Assembly (NCBI GenBank): GCA_965601455.1
Contig: OZ271831.1
Location: 4,969,426-5,033,425 of the forward strand
DNA length: 64,000 nt
Direction: 5' to 3'
Source of the DNA: JANQEU01 sp965601455
Lineage (GTDB): Bacteria; Bacteroidota; Bacteroidia; Cytophagales; Cyclobacteriaceae
The position numbers and the translations under genes were made by a program. Positions 53,301 through 61,375 of the stretch are shown here, piece by piece. The notes beneath the pieces were generated by a model. It was not told the origin of the DNA. It made no database searches and saw only the letters and a program-made list of their open reading frames with translations. The stretch's first letter is position 1. Each line of letters begins with the position of its first letter.

Positions 53301-54317
53301 TTCGGGAAAACATCCTATGAAATGGAATTCAGTTCCATTTTTGATTCAACAACAATTGAGGTCAATGAAGAAATGGTACTGTCATTTCAGGGAAATGAAC
53401 TTGGAACGGTCATCAAGGAGTCTGAAAACCTTGGTTTCAATGAAACGGCACAGATCCAGATCAACAGCTACCTGAACGGTCAACCTTACAAATCAGACAT
53501 TCTTGATCGTATCCTTTTCGAGCCCGAGGATTTTGCTATCGGTTACAAAACGAATTTTAGAGAGGGTTCTTCGGATGACTTTGCTTCAATTGGATTTGAT
53601 GTGCTTATTGCTGATGGCTTTGAATCCCCTGCGCTACAGACTGAACATGAGTATCCCCAATCAACGGAACTGTTTTCGATTTTGAAGACACCAATTACCA
53701 TTTCCGGAAATAACCCTACGTTATTTTATCGTGATATTGCCCTCGTTGAAACTGGTGAGGATGGATCTCGGTTTGGAGAGACTGATTTCTTTGATTACGT
53801 GGTGGTGGAAGGGAGCACTGATGGTAGAAATTGGATTCCCCTTGCTGATGGTTATGACGCTTCCTTTAATTCGGATTGGCTTCAGACCTACAATAGTGGT
53901 GGGATAGGAAATCCTGAGCTTTTTGTTGAGCATTCAATTGATTTATCAGAAACATTTGATCCAGGTGAAACCATTTTGATCAGGTTTCGACTATTTTCTG
54001 ATCCTTTTGAAGTAGGTTGGGGATGGCTGATAGATGATATTTACATACAAGAGGAAATTCTTTCACTAACAGAAGAAATTGTTGATGCCCTGGCGATCTA
54101 TCCAAATCCGGTTGCCGGAAATTCGGTCATCAATTATACGCTTTCTGATGCGGGAGTTTTGTCAATTCTTGGGATTGACGGAAGAAGAGTTTGGACTCGT
54201 GAAATATCGGAAAGTGGCCAGATTCAATTCCCTGTTGATCAATTACGTCCAGGAGTATATGCCATTCAACTCCGTACACCACAGACATCTATTGTTCAGA
54301 AGATTATTGTACAATGA
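50277..54317 (+). CDS. Giant VPS10/BNR-repeat T9SS-secreted protein
   Basis: 1346 residues from the ATG at 50277 (a TTG at 50259 gives six more). The N-terminal signal (about 10-32) is followed by sortilin/BNR-type propeller blades with the S-D-G--W Asp-box pattern (ASGGIWKTTDGGLSWSEK, VIYKTTDGGQSWVPKF, ESLDGGQSWAFLQSN) spanning about 120-1000. The middle of this stretch (about 420-600) is interrupted by an unrecognised domain. The C-terminus (about 1260-1346; AIYPNPVAGNSVINY to LRPGVYAIQL) is a T9SS type A sorting domain, so it is exported across the outer membrane by the Bacteroidota type IX system. Function unknown. Confidence 0.85.
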   Translation: MLNRVKGRSLSIKVGLGFLSALLLILAIGLSTNPIGSQDPVADGYDEQKPAKHWDTPRDRFSVMPSALGEWQKRIRTPDDLEEPSYSENYLIEAYRNSKQSISNLRTQELVFVERGPGNISGRTRALLILATDESKNTWLAGAASGGIWKTTDGGLSWSEKSLDLPNLAISSLAYSPLSPDTIYAGTGEPFCGFPSVDGNGVLKSVDAGETWAQVLDPVTFPALKNISRVIVDPNNPNIVLVSGENSFYSTGLNSVIYKTTDGGQSWVPKFQSTNHRIQQIVFDPSNFSIQYAALNGFGVIKSTDAGETWVEATNGLDIGGRIEIGVSPVRTSRLWASVEGNLSGTGSDLYVSDDSGQNWRLVVSSGSEDNIDFLEGQGCYDNTVLAHPFDDNIVYVGGVDLYKFTLTGDEGPQVQLVDMEENGTGVFMDFVNFGATYNDGKLDAGNADSLINVEIRFGQGTQKAHRFTVNQRGSGVPDNEYLYLDYVDVPFQVWNTETNTQLMASFRDQAEDGSWNLTAQNTDGDPSTHSREYVYVHLQQYADSANASIAVAGGQEFQQLYTIWPVLIGDSFNPTELPESSIRVLVSTITTSTRNNFQISDSRNITSESINANTQEPERVDDGIHPDHHLLVALLDSGESEFRILSTNDGGVYLSKKSSEPGTMDEAFEYRSFGYNTTQFYAADKAPGSHRYVGGMQDNGSQISPASESANDSSRYLFANSGDGFEVIWNKREPNWIITSAQNNGFKRSLDGGNTWISAEFSDEGPFYSKISNSTSKPDKVYSIANRGVWISTDFASNWEVTEIENPLWNLDNFSPYVEVSPVNDEIVWAGSGLSEGNRLFVSNDAGQTFNPVETYVGETLGSISGLTLDPIDENTAYAIFSFAGRPKILKTTDLGQTWEDISGFEGNEVSDRGFPDVAVFSLLVFNYDPNIMWAGTEIGLFESLDGGQSWAFLQSNLPSVAIFDFKIVDDQVVLATFGRGIWSVTIPEVEQEIVFSPFLGRVTIDPFGKTSYEMEFSSIFDSTTIEVNEEMVLSFQGNELGTVIKESENLGFNETAQIQINSYLNGQPYKSDILDRILFEPEDFAIGYKTNFREGSSDDFASIGFDVLIADGFESPALQTEHEYPQSTELFSILKTPITISGNNPTLFYRDIALVETGEDGSRFGETDFFDYVVVEGSTDGRNWIPLADGYDASFNSDWLQTYNSGGIGNPELFVEHSIDLSETFDPGETILIRFRLFSDPFEVGWGWLIDDIYIQEEILSLTEEIVDALAIYPNPVAGNSVINYTLSDAGVLSILGIDGRRVWTREISESGQIQFPVDQLRPGVYAIQLRTPQTSIVQKIIVQ

Positions 54318-54335
54318 TTGGCTTAGATTTGTCTG

Positions 54336-54941
54336 GTGTTGAAATCCCATTTTTCGAAAGACAAAATTGAAGCTGGTTGCGACGAAGCAGGAAGAGGATG
54401 TCTAGCGGGCCCCGTTGTAGCAGCCGCAGTGATTTTACCACGTAGGTTTAGACATAAGGTACTAACAGACTCCAAGCAGCTAACAGCTAAGCAACGGTTG
54501 GAGTTGAAAGGAGTAATTGAAAAAAAAGCCCTGGATTATGGTATTGGGGTAGCATCTCCCGAGGAAATCGATAGCATCAATATTCTTAATGCATCTTATC
54601 TGGCGATGCATCGAGCCATTAAACAGCTCAAGACGAAGCCGGAACTACTACTTATTGATGGAAACAGATACAAACCTGATGGTGAAACCCCCTATGAATG
54701 TGTCATTAAAGGAGATGGGAAATTCTACTCTATTGCTGCGGCTTCCATATTAGCTAAAACCTATCGGGATGACCTTATGAAGGGGCTGGATAAGGACTTT
54801 CCCAACTACGGTTGGGATACCAATGTTGGATATCCAACATCGGCACACAGAGAAGGGATCAAATTAATGGGTGTCACCCCTCATCATAGGCTTAGTTTCC
54901 AGCTATTACCCTCCCAGTTGGAGTTGTTTCCGGAAAAATAG
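54336..54941 (+). CDS. rnhB: Ribonuclease HII
   Basis: 201 residues from a GTG at 54336, 18 bases after the previous stop. It removes ribonucleotides from DNA and RNA primers of hybrids. GCDEAGRGCLAGPV holds the first two catalytic acids, LLIDGNRY the third, and KTYRDDLM the fourth. The family-typical WDTNVGYPTSAHREGI is present. No promoter is seen in the short gap; it may be read from the upstream giant gene. Confidence 0.96.
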   Translation: MLKSHFSKDKIEAGCDEAGRGCLAGPVVAAAVILPRRFRHKVLTDSKQLTAKQRLELKGVIEKKALDYGIGVASPEEIDSINILNASYLAMHRAIKQLKTKPELLLIDGNRYKPDGETPYECVIKGDGKFYSIAAASILAKTYRDDLMKGLDKDFPNYGWDTNVGYPTSAHREGIKLMGVTPHHRLSFQLLPSQLELFPEK

Positions 54942-54980
54942 TAGTGCATCTTTGATGTACTTGACTAAATAAGATAGATC

Positions 54981-55523
54981 ATGAACAAGTATTTGAAATG
55001 GACCCTAATTGTAGTTGTTTCTCTTGGCGTATTGTTAATGCTTCTTGGATATTTTGGCAGGAAGTATACAAAGTCCTTTAGTCCGCAGGAAACGGTTAGC
55101 TACACTAAAGGAGATCTTTCGATATCTGTCGACTATAGTCGACCTTATAAGAAAGGGAGAGATATTTTCGGAGGATTGGTTCCTTATGGAGAAGTATGGC
55201 GAACCGGGGCGAATGAGGCAACAGTTTTCGAAACCACTGGAGACCTTTCTGTCGGTGATGGAGTTTTACCAGCGGGTACGTATTCCTTGTGGACCATTCC
55301 TGATGCCGAATCATGGCAGGTAATCTGGAACAATGGAGATTACGGTTGGGGTGTGAATATGCAGGCTCAGGCTTCCAGGGATCCACAATTCGATGTTGTG
55401 AGCATCGTTGTACCCGTCCAAAAACTGGACGAGACCATGGAGCAATTTCTAATCTCAATCGATGATCAAGGATTAAGCCTAACCTGGGATAAGACAAGCG
55501 TAAGCGTTGATTTAGGACTTTGA
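54981..55523 (+). CDS. DUF2911-family secreted/membrane-anchored protein
   Basis: 180 residues. One N-terminal membrane helix (about 8-27) precedes the DUF2911 domain. Its marks are SISVDYSRPYKKGRDIFG, LVPYGEVWRTGANEATVFET and LPAGTYSLWTIPDAESWQVI. DUF2911 proteins are common in Bacteroidota; their function is unknown. Its stop overlaps the convergent acyltransferase gene by 12 bases, with no visible terminator. Confidence 0.88.
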   Translation: MNKYLKWTLIVVVSLGVLLMLLGYFGRKYTKSFSPQETVSYTKGDLSISVDYSRPYKKGRDIFGGLVPYGEVWRTGANEATVFETTGDLSVGDGVLPAGTYSLWTIPDAESWQVIWNNGDYGWGVNMQAQASRDPQFDVVSIVVPVQKLDETMEQFLISIDDQGLSLTWDKTSVSVDLGL

Positions 55524-56639
55524 TCTTTTTGCCGACTTGACCCCAAATAAAAATCGGGGAATGTTGAAAGGGCGAATCAAAAATTCATAGATAGCCAGAC
55601 TCCCACCAATTGAGATCAGGCTAACGAATAGGTACTTTGCCAAGATGCTTTCTTGCACCTGAACCACATAATATCCTACGATAATAATAACCGTTTGGTG
55701 TAATATGTAAAACGGATAAATCGACTGGTTCAGATAGGTTAAGACCTTACTTGGTTTATTTAGGTGGACACGAGCGAAACCACAAGCTGCCAACATCCAT
55801 GCCCATGCATTTATAGGAATTAGTATTCTATAGACAGCAATAGATACTTCGTTGTATATGCCATTCCAACGAATGACGTTTATAATGAATATGCATAACA
55901 AGGCGACCCCGAAAAAATTTCGGCGATTGTCCCTAATTCTGTCCCAAATAGCGGGAGCGATACCGACAACATATCCAATTGCAAAAAAAGTAAACCAATA
56001 CGGGTGCCAGGACCAATCACCGATGAAATTATTGCTTCTACTTGTTCCCGCGGTAATAAAAAGGTACACCAGGAAAGTCGGGATAAATAGTAGTATGATG
56101 GCCGGTTTGAAGTTTTCAAAAAGGCTATTAACCTGAGAACCAATCTTGTCTTTTTTCATCCAAAGGAAAAGAGGTAAACCGACTATAGAATAGAAGAAGA
56201 GATATAGGACAAACCACATGTGATGCCAGCTGAAATTGCCATCGGGGTATGGGATGAAACTAAAAGTCTCAGGGTAAAAACCGAGAAATGAGCTGTAAGA
56301 ATCCGGATTATCGAATATTCTTTCAATGTAGATCTGGGGTGGAACGATGACAAACATGGAGAAAACCAGAGGTATGATTAATCGGTTGTGTCTCTCCTTT
56401 GTGTACTGCCAGGCTGATCTTTTGCGGAGGGCTAGGAAAGTACCAAAACCCGATACGAAAAAAAGCAAGGGCATTCGGAACTGTGAAATCCAGAAGTTGA
56501 ATTCCAACCACATGTTACTGGTTTCAGGATTTTTAATATGCCAGTCCCACTCCGCTGCAAACAACATCGCTACGTGAAAAAACAGTACACCAAATATTGC
56601 GATGACTCTTAGCCAGTCAATGTCATGTCTTCTTTGCAT
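55512..56639 (-). CDS. Acyltransferase-3 family integral membrane protein
   Basis: 375 residues with about ten membrane helices. The N-terminus (HDIDWLRVIAIFGVLFFHVAM) contains the family's DxLR motif and the conserved histidine of the H in FFH. Members move acyl groups (often acetyl or succinyl) onto surface glycans or lipids. The substrate is not evident and no glycan cluster is nearby. It starts 11 bases after the AraC/MacB fusion gene, so the two likely share a transcript. Confidence 0.88.
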   Translation of the reverse strand: MQRRHDIDWLRVIAIFGVLFFHVAMLFAAEWDWHIKNPETSNMWLEFNFWISQFRMPLLFFVSGFGTFLALRKRSAWQYTKERHNRLIIPLVFSMFVIVPPQIYIERIFDNPDSYSSFLGFYPETFSFIPYPDGNFSWHHMWFVLYLFFYSIVGLPLFLWMKKDKIGSQVNSLFENFKPAIILLFIPTFLVYLFITAGTSRSNNFIGDWSWHPYWFTFFAIGYVVGIAPAIWDRIRDNRRNFFGVALLCIFIINVIRWNGIYNEVSIAVYRILIPINAWAWMLAACGFARVHLNKPSKVLTYLNQSIYPFYILHQTVIIIVGYYVVQVQESILAKYLFVSLISIGGSLAIYEFLIRPFNIPRFLFGVKSAKRSKS

Positions 56640-56650
56640 AGCCGTATCTA

Positions 56651-59600
56651 TTATTCGTATCGAAGAGAAGAACTAGGACTTTTGACTGCTGTTGATAACA
56701 CAGAGATGGTCACACTGATTAACGCCACAGCCGTGATTACCCCGGCACTAAGCAGAAATGGCGTGGGACCTAAAGCTGTTCTGTAGGCAAAATTATCTAA
56801 CCAATCCTGCATAATATAGAAACTGGTTGGCAGTCCGATTAGGAGGGACAGGATCATTACCAGTATGAAGGGTCGGTTCTCTAACCAGATGATGTCAAGA
56901 ATTCTGGCTCCAAAAACCTTACGAATGCCAATTTCACGAGTCCTTTGAGTAACAATCAGGTAGGAGAGTCCGATCAATCCGATGGTCGAGAGTGCCAACG
57001 CGATGACAGAGAAAATATTGAATATGGCAAATGCGTTTCTTTCACTATCATATTGACGGTCGACTGAATCATCCAGGAAGTAATAGTCTAATTCAAACGT
57101 CTGATCGAACGATGAATGAATCTCATCAATTTTTGCCAATGTTTTTTGGAATTCACCGCCCTTTACTTTGATCAATAGGTAGTTTAAGGAATTGAATGAA
57201 ACCTGAACAACCATGGGTTGAATGGATTGGTGTAGTGATTTGAAATGGAAATCTTCTACCACACCGATAATATTTCCTTCGATGGGTCCGCCTTCAGCAT
57301 TCCAGGTGACTGATTCTCCAATAACATTCTCTGACAAAAGACGGCTGGCTGCTGCTTCATTAATGATGAAGCTTCTACCAATGGAATCCATTTGTTGACT
57401 TTGATCGAACCATCGACCCTCTTTTAATTGAACTCCTAAAAGCTGTAAAGCATCGAAATCAGTTTGTAATTCAGAGCAATTGATGGGCTCTTCCAACGTC
57501 TGATCATTGAAAATGACATTTTGATTGAATTGGCTGGCCGGTAGGTTTGAAATACCACTAACGGCCGTAATTCCTGGAAGCGACAACAATTCATTTTTAA
57601 ATGCACTTAAACTTGATCTCTCATCGTTATCGAGATCAAGAACCAGCACTTGATCATCGTCGAAGCCCAACGACTTCTGTTCCATATACCTTATTTGCAT
57701 TAGGACAATTAGGCTTCCGGTAAGCATTACTGCAGCGACGCCAAATTGTACCATGATCAGCATCTTTTGCATAAATGATCCCCTGGGTCCTTTGCCGAAT
57801 TTTCCTTTTACCATTTCGGAAGCCTTTATTCTGGAGAGGATGAGCGAGGGATAAATCCCACTAATTATACCGATCAGTAATGCAACGGCAATAGTGGAAA
57901 AAATAACTGTAGTGCTGAATAAATCCTGAATCCCTAAGGGTTTACCAGCTATTTCTGTAAAGGAATCAAATATGATGAATGCCAATAGAAATGCCAGTAT
58001 CATGGCTATTAGGCAGGTGGTGATGGACTCAAAAATGAATTCAAACAGGATTCCTCTTCTATGAGCACCTAGCGTCTTTCGAATGCCCACTTCCTTTGCC
58101 CTTTCAATTGCCCTGGCCGTGGAAAGGTTAACGAAATTAATAGAGGATATAATTAACAGGAATGCAATTGCCGCACCCAGAATATAGATATAGGTGATGT
58201 TGCTGTTTTGTTCAAGTTCCCATCGTATATCGGAGTGTAGATGTATATCCGTTAATCGAGTGAAAGCAAGGTAGTCCGTGCGATCCAACATGCCTTGAAT
58301 ATCGTTTTCACTGAGATCCAAATACTTGGGTAGCCAATCAATCATAGCATGTTCCATCTGTCGAGGATCAGCTCCTTCCGACAGGCGAATGTAATTATGG
58401 TGTCCGGGATCATCCCACGTAAACCACGGTGAATCTGGGCTTACAGATTTGCGAGTTACATACGATACCAGAATGGCAGGATGGAAATGAGAGTTGACCG
58501 GAGGGTCTTCCATGATTCCGGTGACAACTGCAGTGAATTCGTATTGAGGAAACTCCAGCGCTTTTCCTAATGGATCTTCATCCTTAAAGTATTTGTTGGC
58601 AAGACTCTTGGTTATAATCACTCCACCAAGTTCTTTCAGAGCAACTTCTTCATTTCCGGCAATCAGCTTAAAGTCGAACACATTGAAAAACGTGGTGTCA
58701 ACAAAAAATGCATTTGCTTCTTTGAACATGATATTGTCTTCAGGATTCCGGGTATAGATGGATTGAAGGGTTAGTCCGGGTCCGTAAATTGGGCTTATAC
58801 TTACACCTGAAATAACCTGTGGGAAATCCCTTACAAGAGCAAGTGGCATTGGATGCCAGGTCCTGGTCTGGGAATTATTGGAATGAAGTTCTATTCGGTA
58901 GATATCCTCAGCAGAATCATGGAACCGGTCGTAAGAGTATTCATGTTGCAGATAGATTCCTATCAACAGTACGCTTACCATTCCTACCATAAGTCCAGAG
59001 AAGTTTATAAATGAGAAAGTCTTATTTTTCAATACATTTCTGAGGTAGACTTTGAAGTAATTGGAGTACATAATAATTCCGGCATTAGTGTACTTAAATG
59101 TACTTATGAAGTCATCAGCTTGTTGCGATTCCCGGGCATTCCGGCGTTGGATATTAGGATTCCGAACTTCCCTTTCTTTCCATTCAGAAGGAGTTTTCCC
59201 TGTGATTCTCTTGAAGGACGTATTGAATGTAGACTTTGATAAATAGCCAACTTCCTCCGCAATGCCTTCCATTTTAAGGTGGTCGTAAGAGGGATCTTGC
59301 AAGATTTTTTTGGCTCTTCTAATCCGGGCGAAAGTGAGCAATTCACTGAATGACATCCCTCTACTCTCGTTGATCACTTGTGAAAGCTGGTGAGAATTGA
59401 ACCCGGTCAGTTTGGACAATTTTGAAACCGAAGCTTGATGGTCAGTGTAGAAATCTGGATTGTTGAACTCCTTTTCAATGGCGTTGAGAATTGCATATCG
59501 AGTCTGGGCTGAAAGGGTAGATTTCTGATATTTAGGAATTTCTAATAATGGAGAGGATCCTCTCTTACCAAGGAAAATCCATGTTCCATAAAACGAGACC

Positions 59601-60112
59601 AACAAATAGGCCCATGGAAGAAGCCAGGTTATTTTGAAATCAACATGAAGATCCAATACCAGTAGGACAGCAAAAACAATATTCAGACCAAGAAAGTAGG
59701 TTAACTGGATGACTCGTGCACCGGGATGTGAAACTAGGTTAATGCCTTTTTCAGTAAACAACCTGGAAACAAAGCGCCAGGTATAAACGGATTCTATAAT
59801 TAGATATGCAGGAAAACACCATGAAAACCAACGGAACTCCCTGAGCAACAGCCCGCTAATGACACCTAAAGTGATTGCCAATGCAACGGTTTTGAGAGAG
59901 GCCGGCTGATGGAATAGGTAACGGATCAGCAACCGCATTAAAGGGAATTGTATGAAAATGAAAACTGCTGAGAATAGCGGATCGATAAGAAGTAAGACAC
60001 CGCAAATCATCATGCCAATCCAATAAGAGGCAATAGCCCATTTGTCTGTATCATCCCTGAGTAGTGCGACAATCAGGAAGAAAATTGATCCAAGACTTAG
60101 GTAAATAGGCAT
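56651..60112 (-). CDS. Membrane AraC-family regulator fused to a MacB/FtsX permease
   Basis: 1153 residues in one uninterrupted frame. Residues 1-180 hold about six membrane helices. Residues 205-313 are an AraC-type double helix-turn-helix (VSKLSKLTGFNSHQLSQVIN and IAEEVGYLSKSTFNTSFKRITGKTPSEWKE). A short linker leads to residue 348, where MYSNYFKVYLRNVLKNKTFS, the normal N-terminus of a MacB-type permease, begins. The rest is a full permease with two core domains and eight membrane segments, ending RTREIGIRKVFGAR and a final three-helix block. Either a genuine fusion or a lost stop between two ancestral genes; an independent start at 59071 could also yield a free permease. No ATPase gene lies nearby. 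Confidence 0.8.
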   Translation of the reverse strand: MPIYLSLGSIFFLIVALLRDDTDKWAIASYWIGMMICGVLLLIDPLFSAVFIFIQFPLMRLLIRYLFHQPASLKTVALAITLGVISGLLLREFRWFSWCFPAYLIIESVYTWRFVSRLFTEKGINLVSHPGARVIQLTYFLGLNIVFAVLLVLDLHVDFKITWLLPWAYLLVSFYGTWIFLGKRGSSPLLEIPKYQKSTLSAQTRYAILNAIEKEFNNPDFYTDHQASVSKLSKLTGFNSHQLSQVINESRGMSFSELLTFARIRRAKKILQDPSYDHLKMEGIAEEVGYLSKSTFNTSFKRITGKTPSEWKEREVRNPNIQRRNARESQQADDFISTFKYTNAGIIMYSNYFKVYLRNVLKNKTFSFINFSGLMVGMVSVLLIGIYLQHEYSYDRFHDSAEDIYRIELHSNNSQTRTWHPMPLALVRDFPQVISGVSISPIYGPGLTLQSIYTRNPEDNIMFKEANAFFVDTTFFNVFDFKLIAGNEEVALKELGGVIITKSLANKYFKDEDPLGKALEFPQYEFTAVVTGIMEDPPVNSHFHPAILVSYVTRKSVSPDSPWFTWDDPGHHNYIRLSEGADPRQMEHAMIDWLPKYLDLSENDIQGMLDRTDYLAFTRLTDIHLHSDIRWELEQNSNITYIYILGAAIAFLLIISSINFVNLSTARAIERAKEVGIRKTLGAHRRGILFEFIFESITTCLIAMILAFLLAFIIFDSFTEIAGKPLGIQDLFSTTVIFSTIAVALLIGIISGIYPSLILSRIKASEMVKGKFGKGPRGSFMQKMLIMVQFGVAAVMLTGSLIVLMQIRYMEQKSLGFDDDQVLVLDLDNDERSSLSAFKNELLSLPGITAVSGISNLPASQFNQNVIFNDQTLEEPINCSELQTDFDALQLLGVQLKEGRWFDQSQQMDSIGRSFIINEAAASRLLSENVIGESVTWNAEGGPIEGNIIGVVEDFHFKSLHQSIQPMVVQVSFNSLNYLLIKVKGGEFQKTLAKIDEIHSSFDQTFELDYYFLDDSVDRQYDSERNAFAIFNIFSVIALALSTIGLIGLSYLIVTQRTREIGIRKVFGARILDIIWLENRPFILVMILSLLIGLPTSFYIMQDWLDNFAYRTALGPTPFLLSAGVITAVALISVTISVLSTAVKSPSSSLRYE

Positions 60113-60246
60113 GGAGAATTCGGTTATACTAAGTAAAACAAAAGCATTAAAAAATCATATTTCACGCCGAAACCGGTATACATAAGGTAGCAAATGAGGA
60201 ATGAATTCCGATTCAACTCGAATTATTCCCATTCGGTTTCCAAGAG

Positions 60247-60277
60247 TTTGAGAGTTGAAAATGTAACTACACATTTG
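60247..60277 (+). promoter_or_regulatory. Promoter of the small gene at 60352
   Basis: TTTG (60247-60250) and CACATTTG (60270-60277) are separated by exactly 19 bases; only the first base of TAnnTTTG differs. Expected initiation is near 60284, giving a leader of about 68 bases. Confidence 0.55.
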
Positions 60278-60351
60278 AACTTTAAGAAGAACCGATATAA
60301 ACTACCAAAGAATTATTAATAACCAGCAATTATTAAAAAGTGGAAATCATT

Positions 60352-60525
60352 ATGAACAATCAGCAACACAATCAAGAGCTCTCCCTCTTGCTAGAGTGCA
60401 GCAAGAAGATACTCAAGAACATAGATAATCATCTTATCATGCACGACAATGACCAGTTCCAAACCAGCAGATTATTGTCCATGAGATACTATTTAGTTAA
60501 CGAACTTGAAACACAATTCAATTAA
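60352..60525 (+). CDS. 57-residue hypothetical protein
   Basis: Starts at ATG 60352 (an in-frame ATG at 60340 adds MEII). The product is short and mainly helical (QELSLLLECSKKILKNIDNH, then LLSMRYYLVNELETQF), soluble, with no signal peptide or known motif. It has its own promoter (60247) and terminator (60548), so it is probably a true small gene rather than chance. Alternatively the transcript could be a small regulatory RNA that happens to contain an open frame. Confidence 0.55.
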   Translation: MNNQQHNQELSLLLECSKKILKNIDNHLIMHDNDQFQTSRLLSMRYYLVNELETQFN

Positions 60526-60547
60526 AGATCACGTTTAATCAGTCTTA

Positions 60548-60577
60548 AAAGGTCGACAAGCAATTGTCGGCCTTTTT
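60548..60577 (+). terminator. Intrinsic terminator of the 57-residue gene
   Basis: AAAGGTCGACAA and TTGTCGGCCTTT pair over 12 positions (one G-T) around GCAA, followed by a T-run. It starts 23 bases after the small gene's stop. Confidence 0.9.
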
Positions 60578-60644
60578 CATTTCGTGGAGCATTCTGAAAT
60601 ACGACTTTCTCCAAATCGCGTTGAATCTGCATCAGCCGAATCTA

Positions 60645-61262
60645 TCATACCATAAACTTCTTACCGATGATGTACTCGGCTACGAATAAGTTGGGTACCC
60701 AACAGAGCCATGAAACTGCCTGATAGGCTTCGTTACCCGGAATGCCGGCGGTAAGCATTAACGGCATCCAGATTCTTAACATTACCGCAGCCAGGGTGAC
60801 AGCAAAACTTCGGATCATCCACTTTTCATGAGCGATTATATCTCCTTTTCGAATGTAATTGAAAGCGGTAATCGTGAACCCAAACCAGCAAATAGCCATT
60901 AACCCAAAACCCATGACATTATTAAATCCACCCGTCGCGTTAACAGCCAGATAGAATGCGCCGGGAGCACTGATAAGTAAGATGGCAACGATGTACAATT
61001 TGCCCAGTGAACGATGGGTCCTTAAATATTCGTTTCGAAACTTCTTGATAAACTGGCTCCAACCTACTCCAAGTGCAACAGCCCCTCCAATGAAGTGCAT
61101 ATGAAAAGCAATCTGCCAAATAGTACTTTGAGTTAAATCTCCTTTCATGGACAGAAATCCATGGTTTAGAAAGAGGTAGCTGAGTGAGTACAATGCGACA
61201 CCCACACAGAAAAAACCAGCAATACCGGTCAGGACATTTTTTCTTAGTGCTGTTGAGGACAT
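60645..61262 (-). CDS. DUF2306-family membrane protein
   Basis: 205 residues with about six membrane helices. The conserved phrases HMHFIGGAVALGVG (histidines in helix 2) and HRSLGKLYIVAILLISAPGAF are those of DUF2306 proteins, with further histidine in AHEKWMIRSF. The paired histidines suggest haem or metal binding in the membrane, as in cytochrome b561-like proteins, but this is inferred. It stands alone and divergent from the aquaporin gene. Function unknown. Confidence 0.85.
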   Translation of the reverse strand: MSSTALRKNVLTGIAGFFCVGVALYSLSYLFLNHGFLSMKGDLTQSTIWQIAFHMHFIGGAVALGVGWSQFIKKFRNEYLRTHRSLGKLYIVAILLISAPGAFYLAVNATGGFNNVMGFGLMAICWFGFTITAFNYIRKGDIIAHEKWMIRSFAVTLAAVMLRIWMPLMLTAGIPGNEAYQAVSWLCWVPNLFVAEYIIGKKFMV

Positions 61263-61375
61263 ATTACAATGACAGGGTAAATGAAATAAAGTTGCCCGAA
61301 GAATTGCAAGATGTTGGTTACATTTTCCTCGTGAATGGTACTTTTATGATCATAATCAACTTATAATAACACCAA

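Noticed and set aside
46866..60112. Duplicated MacB-type genes as a mobile or transposed repeat
   Set aside because: The two permeases share family features only; no flanking repeats, transposase or near-identical DNA is present.
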